Assembly: GCA_017614655.1 (NCBI GenBank)
Contig: JAGABO010000202.1
Location: 1-8,528, forward strand
DNA: 8,528 nt
From: Treponema sp.
Lineage (GTDB): Bacteria; Spirochaetota; Spirochaetia; Treponematales; Treponemataceae
Direction of reading: 5' to 3'
This document shows, piece by piece, positions 1 through 6,350 of the stretch. Each line of letters starts with the position of its first letter. Positions within the stretch are counted from its first letter, which is position 1. The translations under genes were made by a program, and so were the position numbers. The notes beneath the pieces were generated by a model. The model was not told the DNA's origin. It searched no databases and saw only the letters and a list, made by a program, of their open reading frames with translations.

Positions 1-329
1 CGGATGCAGATGTTTCCTCCAAGCGTTGCAATGTTTCTGATTGTTTCGGTTGCAACGGTAATAAGGGCATCATAAAGGACAGAAGGAAGATTTGATTTTC
101 TGACTTTTATCATTTCGGAAAGCGTTACGCCCGGACCAAATTCAATAAAGCGTTCATGTTTTTCTATGCTGCAGAGCTCCGGAACACGGAATACAGAAAT
201 TGAATGCACGTTGTCCGGAGTGCTTGCCGTACATCCGCCGGTTATATTTAATGCAGCGAGTGAATTAATATGGAAGATTACGTCGTCTAATGTATTTGCA
301 GTAAGTGATGTGTTTTTATTTTTTTGCAT
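1..329 (-). CDS. Molybdenum hydroxylase FAD-binding subunit (XdhB/CoxM-like), N-terminal part
   Basis: The gene is cut by the left edge; 109 codons are visible, against roughly 270-290 residues usual for the family. Reading the minus strand from the ATG at 329-327 gives MQKNKNTSLTANTLDDVIFH and onward without a stop. Two marks of the FAD_binding_5 fold are visible: a glycine turn (ITGGCTAS, residues 29-36) in the place of the usual AGGT/AGAT loop, and the second loop IRNIATLGGNICI (97-109), which matches the canonical IRNxATxGGNI that wraps the FAD pyrophosphate. FGPGVTLSEM (64-73) fits the usual GAxVTLxEI stretch. The start overlaps the end of the Fe-S gene by 14 bases and has a purine-rich ribosome site (GGAAGGA) just upstream, so it is probably coupled to that gene. 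In this family the subunit passes electrons from the Fe-S centres to NAD+ or another acceptor. The FAD site looks intact, unlike the motifs in the two partner subunits. Confidence 0.87.
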   Translation of the reverse strand, partial: MQKNKNTSLTANTLDDVIFHINSLAALNITGGCTASTPDNVHSISVFRVPELCSIEKHERFIEFGPGVTLSEMIKVRKSNLPSVLYDALITVATETIRNIATLGGNICI

Positions 330-804
330 TCTGTCTTCCTTCCCGTGCATGATTTGCAGCAATTGCGTAGAGAATTCCGTTTGCAAGAGTATTTCTGTCG
401 GTGCAGCACGGTTCTATGCTTCTTAGTGCTGTGGATATTTCTTCTATATCCGGCCGGTGTTTTTTTGATACGAGGGAAAATGCCGTAAGGATTTTTCCTG
501 CATTGCACCAGCCGCAGAGATGAACTCCTGCCTGATTAAATCCTGTAATTATATCCTGATATATCGGATTTGTTTTTAATCCTTCGAGAGTTTCTATTTT
601 TGAGTTTTTTAGAAGAGGGGCAGTTATTCTGCAGGAAGGAACGGGAAGGCCGTTGTATAAAACCATGCAGTTTCCGCACAGTCCTTTTTCGCAGCCGCAC
701 TTAACACTGTAGATATTTTCGCGGCGTAAAAGGTGAAGGAGGCTTTCGTTACCGTCTGTTTCAAGCGTTGTGTTTTTGCCGTTCAGAGTCAGTAATATCT
801 TCAT
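316..804 (-). CDS. Molybdenum hydroxylase [2Fe-2S] subunit (XdhC/CoxS-like), with unusual second cluster site
   Basis: A 162-residue protein, the usual length for the small iron-sulphur subunit of xanthine dehydrogenase/aldehyde oxidase-type enzymes, which carries electrons from the molybdenum centre to FAD. The N-terminal ferredoxin-like domain has a normal plant-type cluster motif: C38, C43, C46 (CEKGLCGNC) and C58. The C-terminal helical domain holds CGWCNAGK (C97, C100), matching the family's CGFCTPG, then EPCCTDRN (C133, C134) where the family has CRCTGY. The C-x-C pair is therefore reduced to adjacent cysteines. The Gln that normally precedes CGFC is Leu96 here. The start is supported by a strong AGGAGG six bases upstream. 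The first 44 bases overlap the end of the large-subunit gene, and the 3' end overlaps the FAD-subunit gene. Family membership is clear; whether the second cluster is assembled is uncertain. Confidence 0.92.
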   Translation of the reverse strand: MKILLTLNGKNTTLETDGNESLLHLLRRENIYSVKCGCEKGLCGNCMVLYNGLPVPSCRITAPLLKNSKIETLEGLKTNPIYQDIITGFNQAGVHLCGWCNAGKILTAFSLVSKKHRPDIEEISTALRSIEPCCTDRNTLANGILYAIAANHAREGRQNAKK

Positions 805-3013
805 GTTTTTCCTCCTGTTTTTTTAGAGCGAGTTTCTGTTTAAGTACGTCAAAAATTCCCGATGTTTTTAATGGGACAGAACTTATTCTGCAGTTTATAC
901 ACTGACTCAATGCCTGTGTTATGGCTGCCGGTAAAACCTGGAAGATAAGTTCACCAATCTGGCATGGGTTTTTATCTGACTGAATAAAAGAAATATGAAT
1001 GTCCGGACAAAGTGTTTCATCATCCTGAATAAATGAACGGAGTACCTTAAGGACTGCAAGTGTAATTGCATTTTCTGCAGAACTGAGGCTTAGAATTTTT
1101 CCGCCGGAAATAACAATGCTGATTGACTTTATGTTTGCGCGGTAAATTGTTCTGTCCAGTTCTGCTTCTACGCTGCATGCTGCAAATGCCGTTGAATGAA
1201 ATGGTCGACCCGAAAAAGTTTCTTTATTCCATACTTCTTTTTCTTTTGGCGAAATTGATTTTCTTACCGTAACGGGAAGTTTAGTTCCAGTTTTCTTTTT
1301 CTTAAGGTAAGTACAGCATTTTTTTAGAAGTTCCGTCATTACGGAAATATTGCTGTATACGCTTTCCGGAGAAAGAGGTTCGTCTTCATTTTCGAAAGCC
1401 GAAGAAAGATTGATGCTGCCCTGCGGTATATCCATTATGGATGATGCAGTTTTTTTCCAGATGAGTTCAATGGATTCAGAAGCGCCTGGACAGTGAATCG
1501 TAAGTGAAAGATCTTTTTCAAGCGTTACTTCCAGTATCTGTTCATGACTGTAAACCTGTGAACCGTAGTAACAGGAACCTTCGTATGCACAGGCAAAACC
1601 TATTCCTTTTAGAGGTGCGCTTGTTGTAATTTTGGTATTTTCTTCAAGAAGATTTTTTCTTGTACGGGATTCTTCGCTGTAGAAAAAATATTTTCTGTTA
1701 AAGTCACTGTTTTCTGCAAGTGCATTTATTGTTTCTACCGGTTTTTCGAATTCAAATATAAACGGAAAGTCTTCATCTGATTTTTCTTTTGCAGTTTTCT
1801 GCTTTCTTTTTGAAAGTCCGGTAAAATTTGCAATTCTTAAATCCGTCGGGAAAATTCCAAGTTCAGTACTTATCTGATTCATGTGATTTTCAAGTGCAAA
1901 AAATGCTGCATTATCTATCTGACGTAAATCTATTGAAGACGGCGGATTGTAACTTCTTTCTGCAGTTGCATGAATGCGGAGGTTTTCTGTCTGGTAGCAG
2001 CCGGTGGATGCAATTACAAGGCGGTCAATTATTTCCTGACAGAACGGATTTATAAAACCAGCATCAACTTCGATGTTTACATCCATTGCCTTTATTTTTG
2101 CATCTTTTGTTACAGCGCTTCTGTGCGTAATTTTAATAGGCTGCATGCTCTCCATGAACTTTTCCTGTTCAAGCCGGGTGTATACAAGCTTAGCACTTTT
2201 GCCGGTAAGTACGCTTACAAGTGCTGTCTGGGCAGTTATTACGGAGTTAAAATAGATTCCGTTTGTTCCGTTGTTGAATGATTTTGTTTTTTTAATGATG
2301 ATATCATCGGCATCTATTGCTAGTGATTCGCTCAGAATGGTTCGTAAACTGTAAAACCACTGGGTGGGCGTAAAAACCGTAAGCTTTGAATCTTCATAGG
2401 TACAAAGGGAACCGCTTGTTTCGCTGCAGTGAAGCTGAGTGAGTGCGTAAGTGCTTTCTGTTTTTACAATTTTTATTCCGTCTTTTTCTTCAAAAAGTTT
2501 ATCGAAGTTATTGCTTTCTTTCCCGTACAAAACATCACGGGTTGTTATAACCGGAGAAAAAAGTTCTTCGATTTCTTCCTTTGAGTTTTCTTCTGTATCT
2601 GATTTCTTTTTTCTTCTTCCTTTTGTCTTAGCTTCGTTTACAGAAAAATAATAGTCGATTGAATTTCTGTCAAAGCCGATTTGAATTTCATTAAAGAATT
2701 TAAGCACAAGCTTTTCATCCGGACCTGCAAGAAGGGCAATTGGTTCTCCAAGATAAGAAACGTTACCTTCGGAAAGAATCGGAATTTTTCCAAGCGGAGT
2801 GTCCATAAAGTTCATGCCGGGAATGTTTCGTGCAGTAAAAATAAAATAGCCGTCCGGAAGGGCAGGGTGCGTAACGGATGTGATGATTCCTTTTTTTATG
2901 GGGCTTCGGATGACTTTTACATACAGCATTCCGTTTGCACTTAAATCGGAGTAGAATTCATTTTCGAAGGAAACTTTAAGTGCCCTCGCCTTTGTTACTT
3001 TTTTTTCAGGCAT
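761..3013 (-). CDS. Divergent molybdopterin-binding large subunit, xanthine dehydrogenase family
   Basis: A 750-residue protein with the outline of an Mo-hydroxylase large subunit, an enzyme type that hydroxylates purines, N-heterocycles or aldehydes. Residues about 15-125 resemble the Ald_Xan_dh_C hammerhead domain (RSPIKKGIITSV, TARNIPGMNF, VSYLGEPIALLAGP). Residues about 185-400 resemble the first cofactor domain (TPTQWFYSLRTILSESLAI, GKSAKLVYTRLEQE, DAGFINPF, ENHMNQISTELGI). Residues about 465-715 resemble the second. QIGE (685-688) fits the site of the C-terminal catalytic glutamate. Several hallmark motifs are absent: the GGGFGGK loop reads FNNGTNGIYF (247-256), and the AFRGFG loop reads IDLRQID (361-367), keeping only the Arg. 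A Lys/Glu-rich stretch (129-150) interrupts the end of the first domain. The frame is open throughout, so this is not an evident pseudogene. GGAG lies nine bases before the ATG, which overlaps the aminotransferase stop by 8 bases. Substrate is unknown; the family call is supported by its two downstream partner subunits. Confidence 0.82.
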   Translation of the reverse strand: MPEKKVTKARALKVSFENEFYSDLSANGMLYVKVIRSPIKKGIITSVTHPALPDGYFIFTARNIPGMNFMDTPLGKIPILSEGNVSYLGEPIALLAGPDEKLVLKFFNEIQIGFDRNSIDYYFSVNEAKTKGRRKKKSDTEENSKEEIEELFSPVITTRDVLYGKESNNFDKLFEEKDGIKIVKTESTYALTQLHCSETSGSLCTYEDSKLTVFTPTQWFYSLRTILSESLAIDADDIIIKKTKSFNNGTNGIYFNSVITAQTALVSVLTGKSAKLVYTRLEQEKFMESMQPIKITHRSAVTKDAKIKAMDVNIEVDAGFINPFCQEIIDRLVIASTGCYQTENLRIHATAERSYNPPSSIDLRQIDNAAFFALENHMNQISTELGIFPTDLRIANFTGLSKRKQKTAKEKSDEDFPFIFEFEKPVETINALAENSDFNRKYFFYSEESRTRKNLLEENTKITTSAPLKGIGFACAYEGSCYYGSQVYSHEQILEVTLEKDLSLTIHCPGASESIELIWKKTASSIMDIPQGSINLSSAFENEDEPLSPESVYSNISVMTELLKKCCTYLKKKKTGTKLPVTVRKSISPKEKEVWNKETFSGRPFHSTAFAACSVEAELDRTIYRANIKSISIVISGGKILSLSSAENAITLAVLKVLRSFIQDDETLCPDIHISFIQSDKNPCQIGELIFQVLPAAITQALSQCINCRISSVPLKTSGIFDVLKQKLALKKQEEKHEDITDSERQKHNA

Positions 3014-4178
3014 GATATTTTTCTCCAGTTTTCCTTACACAGTCAATTACATAAGAAATCATTTCGTCCGTCATGTCGGGCCAGAGGGGAAGTGATACTG
3101 TTTCCTGATAGTGTTTTTCTGCATTTGGAAAGTTTTCTGCAGTAAAGTCCGGATATTTTTCTTTCCACCAGGTAAAATGGAAAAGCGGAATAAAGTGCAT
3201 GCTGATTCCGACTCCCATATCCTGAAGTTCTTTTGCAAATTCATTTCGCGTGCATTTAAGCTTAGAAAGGTCCAGCCTCATAAGATAAAGGTGCCAGGCG
3301 TTTCCTTCCGAGTCCGGAGGAAGCTTTACAAAATCCATGCTGGAAAAAGCTTCACTGTATTTTTTTACATGGACTTTCCGTTTTTCAAAGAAAAGGTCTG
3401 CCTTGGAAAGCTGAACTCTTCCTGCAGCAGAAAGAATGTCGGGCAGGTTTGATTTAAATCCCGGCGCAATGATGTCGTATTCCCAGCTTGCCTTTGTAGA
3501 AGTGTAGCGGTCCCATGCATCCCTGTTCATTCCGTGAAGCCGCATTGCCGTAATCCGTTTTGCAGCTTCATCATCATTAAGTGTAATCATTCCGCCTTCG
3601 CCGGTAGTGATTGTCTTTGTTGCGTAAAAAGAAAACACTCCTGCGTCGCCCAGAGCCCCTGCCATTCCCAGAGGCGTCCTGCTTGGAAAAGAGTGAGCGC
3701 AGTCTTCGATGATTTTTACGTTAAACTCGCGGGCAAGTTCTTTTATTTTATCCATGCGGCACACGTTTCCTGCAATGTGAACCGGAACGATTGCCTTAAC
3801 GTTTTTTCCTTTTTCTGATTCAAGAATTTTTCTGATTGATTCAGGCGAAATTGAATACGAATCTTTTTCTGTGTCGGCAAAAAGAACGTCTGCTCCTAAA
3901 TGCACTGCACTGGCTGCCGTAGAAACAAAAGTGTAGGGTGTAGTGATTACAGAAGTTCCGCTTTTAACCCCGAAGGCATCCATTGCAAGAATCATTCCAC
4001 TTGTGTTGCTGTTTACTGCAAGCGCATGTTTTGTTCCGATTTTTGCTGCGAACTCTTTTTCGAACTCATGGGTTTCGTTTCCTGTAGTAAGCCAGCCGCT
4101 TCTTAAAACACGGACAACTGCATCTTCTTCTTCCTTTCCTATGGAAGCCTTAAAAAAAGGAACGTTCATCTTTTCCAT
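3006..4178 (-). CDS. DegT/DnrJ/EryC1-family PLP-dependent sugar aminotransferase
   Basis: A 390-residue protein, full length for the family. These enzymes transfer an amino group, usually from glutamate, to a keto-sugar nucleotide (4-keto-6-deoxy hexoses in the PglE/PseC/ArnB types). Visible marks are RSGWLTTGNETHEFE near the N-terminus (residues 26-40), the cofactor loop NSNTSGMILAM (56-66), PVHIAG (132-137), IEDCAHS (157-163) with Asp159 as the expected partner of the pyridine nitrogen, and FSFYATKTITTGEGG (182-196) with Lys188 as the expected Schiff-base lysine. GFKSNLPDILSAAGRVQL (about 242-259) fits the conserved dimer segment. The start codon overlaps the stop of the upstream dehydratase as TAATG, and AAGGTGG lies a few bases upstream, supporting this ATG over the one three codons later. 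It follows a dehydratase that would supply a 4-keto sugar, so 4-amination is the likely step. The exact sugar cannot be told from sequence alone. Confidence 0.94.
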   Translation of the reverse strand: MEKMNVPFFKASIGKEEEDAVVRVLRSGWLTTGNETHEFEKEFAAKIGTKHALAVNSNTSGMILAMDAFGVKSGTSVITTPYTFVSTAASAVHLGADVLFADTEKDSYSISPESIRKILESEKGKNVKAIVPVHIAGNVCRMDKIKELAREFNVKIIEDCAHSFPSRTPLGMAGALGDAGVFSFYATKTITTGEGGMITLNDDEAAKRITAMRLHGMNRDAWDRYTSTKASWEYDIIAPGFKSNLPDILSAAGRVQLSKADLFFEKRKVHVKKYSEAFSSMDFVKLPPDSEGNAWHLYLMRLDLSKLKCTRNEFAKELQDMGVGISMHFIPLFHFTWWKEKYPDFTAENFPNAEKHYQETVSLPLWPDMTDEMISYVIDCVRKTGEKYHA

Positions 4179-5683
4179 TAAAGCACCACCTTGTTCCTGT
4201 TTTTCTTTTCTTCTATATAAAAGTCATCCAGGGTTTTAAAAGTGCTCCTTAATATTTTAAGAAGTTCATCCCGGTTTCTGTAAAGGCTTTTGTTTTTTTC
4301 GTCATAAAAGCAGATTGAGTAGAGCTTTGTAAGAAGTTCATTTAGTGAATAGCCCTCCGGCGGTATGTTTGTAAGGCGGAGTATTTTCTTAAAGCCGGTA
4401 GGTTCCGGGTTTTCTTCCTTAAGCCAGAGCGGTTCTGTAAGGCGTTCGCCCGGTCTTGCACCGATTATTTTTATGCTGATGTCCTTTTCCGGTTCAAAGC
4501 CGGAGAACTTTATTATCTGCCGTGCGAGGTCAATTATCTTTACGGGTTCTCCCATGTCCAGAAGATAGCTTTCTCCGTTTTTACCGGTTCCGCCTGCCTG
4601 AAGCACAAGGGAACATGCTTCCGGTATCGTCATGAAGTAGCGTTCCATCTTTTCGTCGGTTACGGTTACAGGTCCGCCGTTTTTTATCTGCTCCATAAAT
4701 AGGGGAAGAATAGAGCCTCTGCTTCCAAGAACATTAGCAAAACGAACAAAACTGAAGGCCTGATTTTCTGCAGCATTTTTTGCCGAATCCAGAACGATTT
4801 TTTCGGAAAGCATTTTGCTTACTCCGTAAACACTTACGGGAGCAACGGCTTTGTCTGTAGAAATAAGGACGAACTTTTCTACTCCGCTTTCAAGGGCTGC
4901 ATCGCACAGGTTCTTTGTTCCGAAGACATTGTTTTCTATTACTGCAACAGGATTTTCTTCCATCATGGGAACATGCTTGTAGGCTGCACAGTGGAAGATA
5001 ACGTCTGCATGTGTTTTAGAAATAATGTACTTAACATATTCCCTGTCTTTCATGTCGCCTATGATCGGGACAACAACGGCTTTTTCTCCGACCCCTTCAT
5101 TCTGGAGCGTAAGAAGTTCCCTGTAAATTGTTACTATTGAATTTTCGCCGTGACCAAAAAGATAGAGTCTTTCTGCTCCTCCTTCAAGAAGCTGTCTGGA
5201 AAGTTCGCTTCCGATTGAACCGCCTGCTCCGGTTATAAGAACACGCTTTCCCTTTAAATAAGAAAGGCTTTCCCTTAACGAAATTACAACCGGAGTCCGT
5301 CCGAGAATGTCGGGAGGGTTTATATCGCGGGCCTGAATAAGGTGTGCTTTTCCGTCTACAACCTGACTTACGGACGGAAGAATCTTTATGTTTAAAAAAC
5401 CTGCGCTTACGAGTGTGTTGTAAATGCTTCTTATGCGTTCAACGCCGGCGCTTGGAATTGCAATAATAGCCTTATCTACGGGATTAACGCGGAGAACTTT
5501 TGCAATGGAGTCGATGGGACCAAAAACGTCTATTCCGTCAATTCTGGTTCCAATAAGGTTTTCGTCATCATCAAGGAAAGCCGTCACTTTCCCGAAAACC
5601 TTTTTTCGCTGCAGGTCCTGTGCAATCATCTGACCGGCAAAACCTGCACCAATTATGTAAAGACGGCTGTCATTATCCGGCAT
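4178..5683 (-). CDS. CapD/PglF/FlaA1-like nucleotide-sugar 4,6-dehydratase or epimerase, without membrane domain
   Basis: A 501-residue protein with two Rossmann-type units. The first has IGAGFAGQMI (residues 11-20), as found in the CoA-binding-like domain of long CapD proteins. The second, SDR-type unit begins at RVLITGAGGSIGSEL (147-161), has HCAAYKHVPMMEENP (231-245), the catalytic ISTDKA (T276, D277, K278) and Y286-x3-K290 (YGVSK), followed by RFANVLGSRGSILPLF. This is the signature of inverting UDP-GlcNAc 4,6-dehydratases and relatives. Long members such as PglF carry about four N-terminal membrane helices. Here the protein starts directly at the first Rossmann unit and should be cytosolic. 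A stop codon lies in frame four codons upstream of the ATG, so a longer start is impossible in this frame. Tyr286 matches the short FlaA1 type rather than the Met of PglF. It is the first gene of the minus-strand operon and probably makes the substrate of the next gene's aminotransferase. Confidence 0.92.
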   Translation of the reverse strand: MPDNDSRLYIIGAGFAGQMIAQDLQRKKVFGKVTAFLDDDENLIGTRIDGIDVFGPIDSIAKVLRVNPVDKAIIAIPSAGVERIRSIYNTLVSAGFLNIKILPSVSQVVDGKAHLIQARDINPPDILGRTPVVISLRESLSYLKGKRVLITGAGGSIGSELSRQLLEGGAERLYLFGHGENSIVTIYRELLTLQNEGVGEKAVVVPIIGDMKDREYVKYIISKTHADVIFHCAAYKHVPMMEENPVAVIENNVFGTKNLCDAALESGVEKFVLISTDKAVAPVSVYGVSKMLSEKIVLDSAKNAAENQAFSFVRFANVLGSRGSILPLFMEQIKNGGPVTVTDEKMERYFMTIPEACSLVLQAGGTGKNGESYLLDMGEPVKIIDLARQIIKFSGFEPEKDISIKIIGARPGERLTEPLWLKEENPEPTGFKKILRLTNIPPEGYSLNELLTKLYSICFYDEKNKSLYRNRDELLKILRSTFKTLDDFYIEEKKNRNKVVL

Positions 5684-5821
5684 GCCCTTATTTTAGCATT
5701 TACAGCCTGTTTTGTGAATTATCTTAGTCTTAATTATCCCTAAACTTTATTTTTAGGATTCCGATGTTTAAAGAGAGAAAAAAAGGGCTTTCCAGGTGTG
5801 GGGCTCAAAAAGGGGATTTTT
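5684..5821. promoter_or_regulatory. Divergent intergenic region with candidate promoters
   Basis: This is the only gap between the minus-strand operon and the plus-strand pair, so it must hold the start signals for at least one of them. On the minus strand there are two copies of GATAAT (complement of 5738-5733 and 5723-5718), each a good -10 match placed 35-50 bases before the dehydratase start. Neither has a convincing -35 at normal spacing. The dehydratase ATG has only a close-set AAGGGC as ribosome site. On the plus strand no clear promoter could be picked. The part next to the secreted-protein gene is purine-rich and ends in AAGGGG, a usable ribosome site. Confidence 0.4.
5739..5757. promoter_or_regulatory. 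Small palindrome beside candidate -10 (possible operator)
   Basis: CCTAAA and TTTAGG are separated by seven bases (CTTTATT). With one bulged C the pairing extends by two more bases. It lies directly upstream of the minus-strand GATAAT at 5738-5733, where a regulator could act. The palindrome is short and in AT-rich DNA, so chance is a real alternative. Confidence 0.25.
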
Positions 5822-6334
5822 ATGTTCGGAAAGAAATTTGCGTTAACGCTTATTCTTGCATCGTTTTGTCTTGCGCTGGGGGCGGAGTCTGTTGCATTCT
5901 GTCTTATTCAGCATGATTCTTCTTCCGAAAACATTCGATTCTCTTCTTATGTGATAGAGGATTCCCTTTTTGATTATTTTTTCTCGCGCGGTTTTATTGT
6001 GACAAATTCTCCTGCAGAAGCATTAAAGGATTCTGATGATGAATCTAAATCAGAAAGAGAGGCACTGGGAGAAGCCAGAGAAGGCGGCTGTGAATATTTT
6101 GTCCTTCTTTCGACACAATATGACACTTCTGAATCTACGTCACCGGAATCGCTTAGTACGGATAACATAAAAACAGCGGAATGGAAGCTTTATGATGTAA
6201 AGGCCGACACCGTAATAAGGACTGGAAAAAGGATTCCGTCCCGAAAAAAATCGTCAACAATGCAGGCTGGTGTTTCAGATTTTGCGTTTGAACTTGCTGA
6301 CGACATATACAAAGCCATACATCAGAATAAATAG
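5822..6334 (+). CDS. Small secreted periplasmic protein of unknown function
   Basis: A 170-residue protein that I do not recognise. It begins with a clear signal peptide: MFGKKF, a hydrophobic core (ALTLILASFCLALGA) and a signal peptidase I type site ALGA|ES after residue 21. No lipobox is seen. The mature part opens with VAFCLIQHDSSSENIRFSSYVIEDSLFDYFFSRGFIVTN, which reads like a beta strand, a long helix and a second strand. It then has an acidic, Ser/Glu-rich segment (about residues 60-80) and a second beta-rich part (YFVLLSTQYD, AEWKLYDVKADTVIRTGKRI). This resembles the alternating strand-helix build of small periplasmic assembly domains such as TolB-N/CsgG-like folds, but that is only an impression. 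The ATG at 5822 is preferred over a GTG at 5798 because AAGGGG sits at proper spacing and it puts the signal peptide at the N-terminus. The next gene follows after 16 bases, so the two are co-transcribed and both products are exported. Confidence 0.83.
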   Translation: MFGKKFALTLILASFCLALGAESVAFCLIQHDSSSENIRFSSYVIEDSLFDYFFSRGFIVTNSPAEALKDSDDESKSEREALGEAREGGCEYFVLLSTQYDTSESTSPESLSTDNIKTAEWKLYDVKADTVIRTGKRIPSRKKSSTMQAGVSDFAFELADDIYKAIHQNK

Positions 6335-6350
6335 GGCAGGTGGGGAACTT

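Noticed and set aside
1828..2651. Several plus-strand open frames opposite the molybdopterin subunit
   Set aside because: Short, overlapping one another, without recognisable domains or convincing ribosome sites; they are shadows of the minus-strand gene.
761..3013. Possible pseudogene status of the molybdopterin subunit
   Set aside because: Motifs are altered, but the 750-codon frame has no stop or frameshift, domains run in the normal order, and partner genes overlap it with good ribosome sites.
5798..5821. Upstream GTG start for the small secreted protein
   Set aside because: It would add eight residues before the signal peptide and has no suitably spaced ribosome site, whereas the ATG at 5822 has AAGGGG upstream.
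6270..6350. Upstream start for the SPOR protein, overlapping the previous gene
   Set aside because: The extra 27 residues do not look like part of an exported protein and would bury the signal peptide; AGGTGGGG fits the ATG at 6351.
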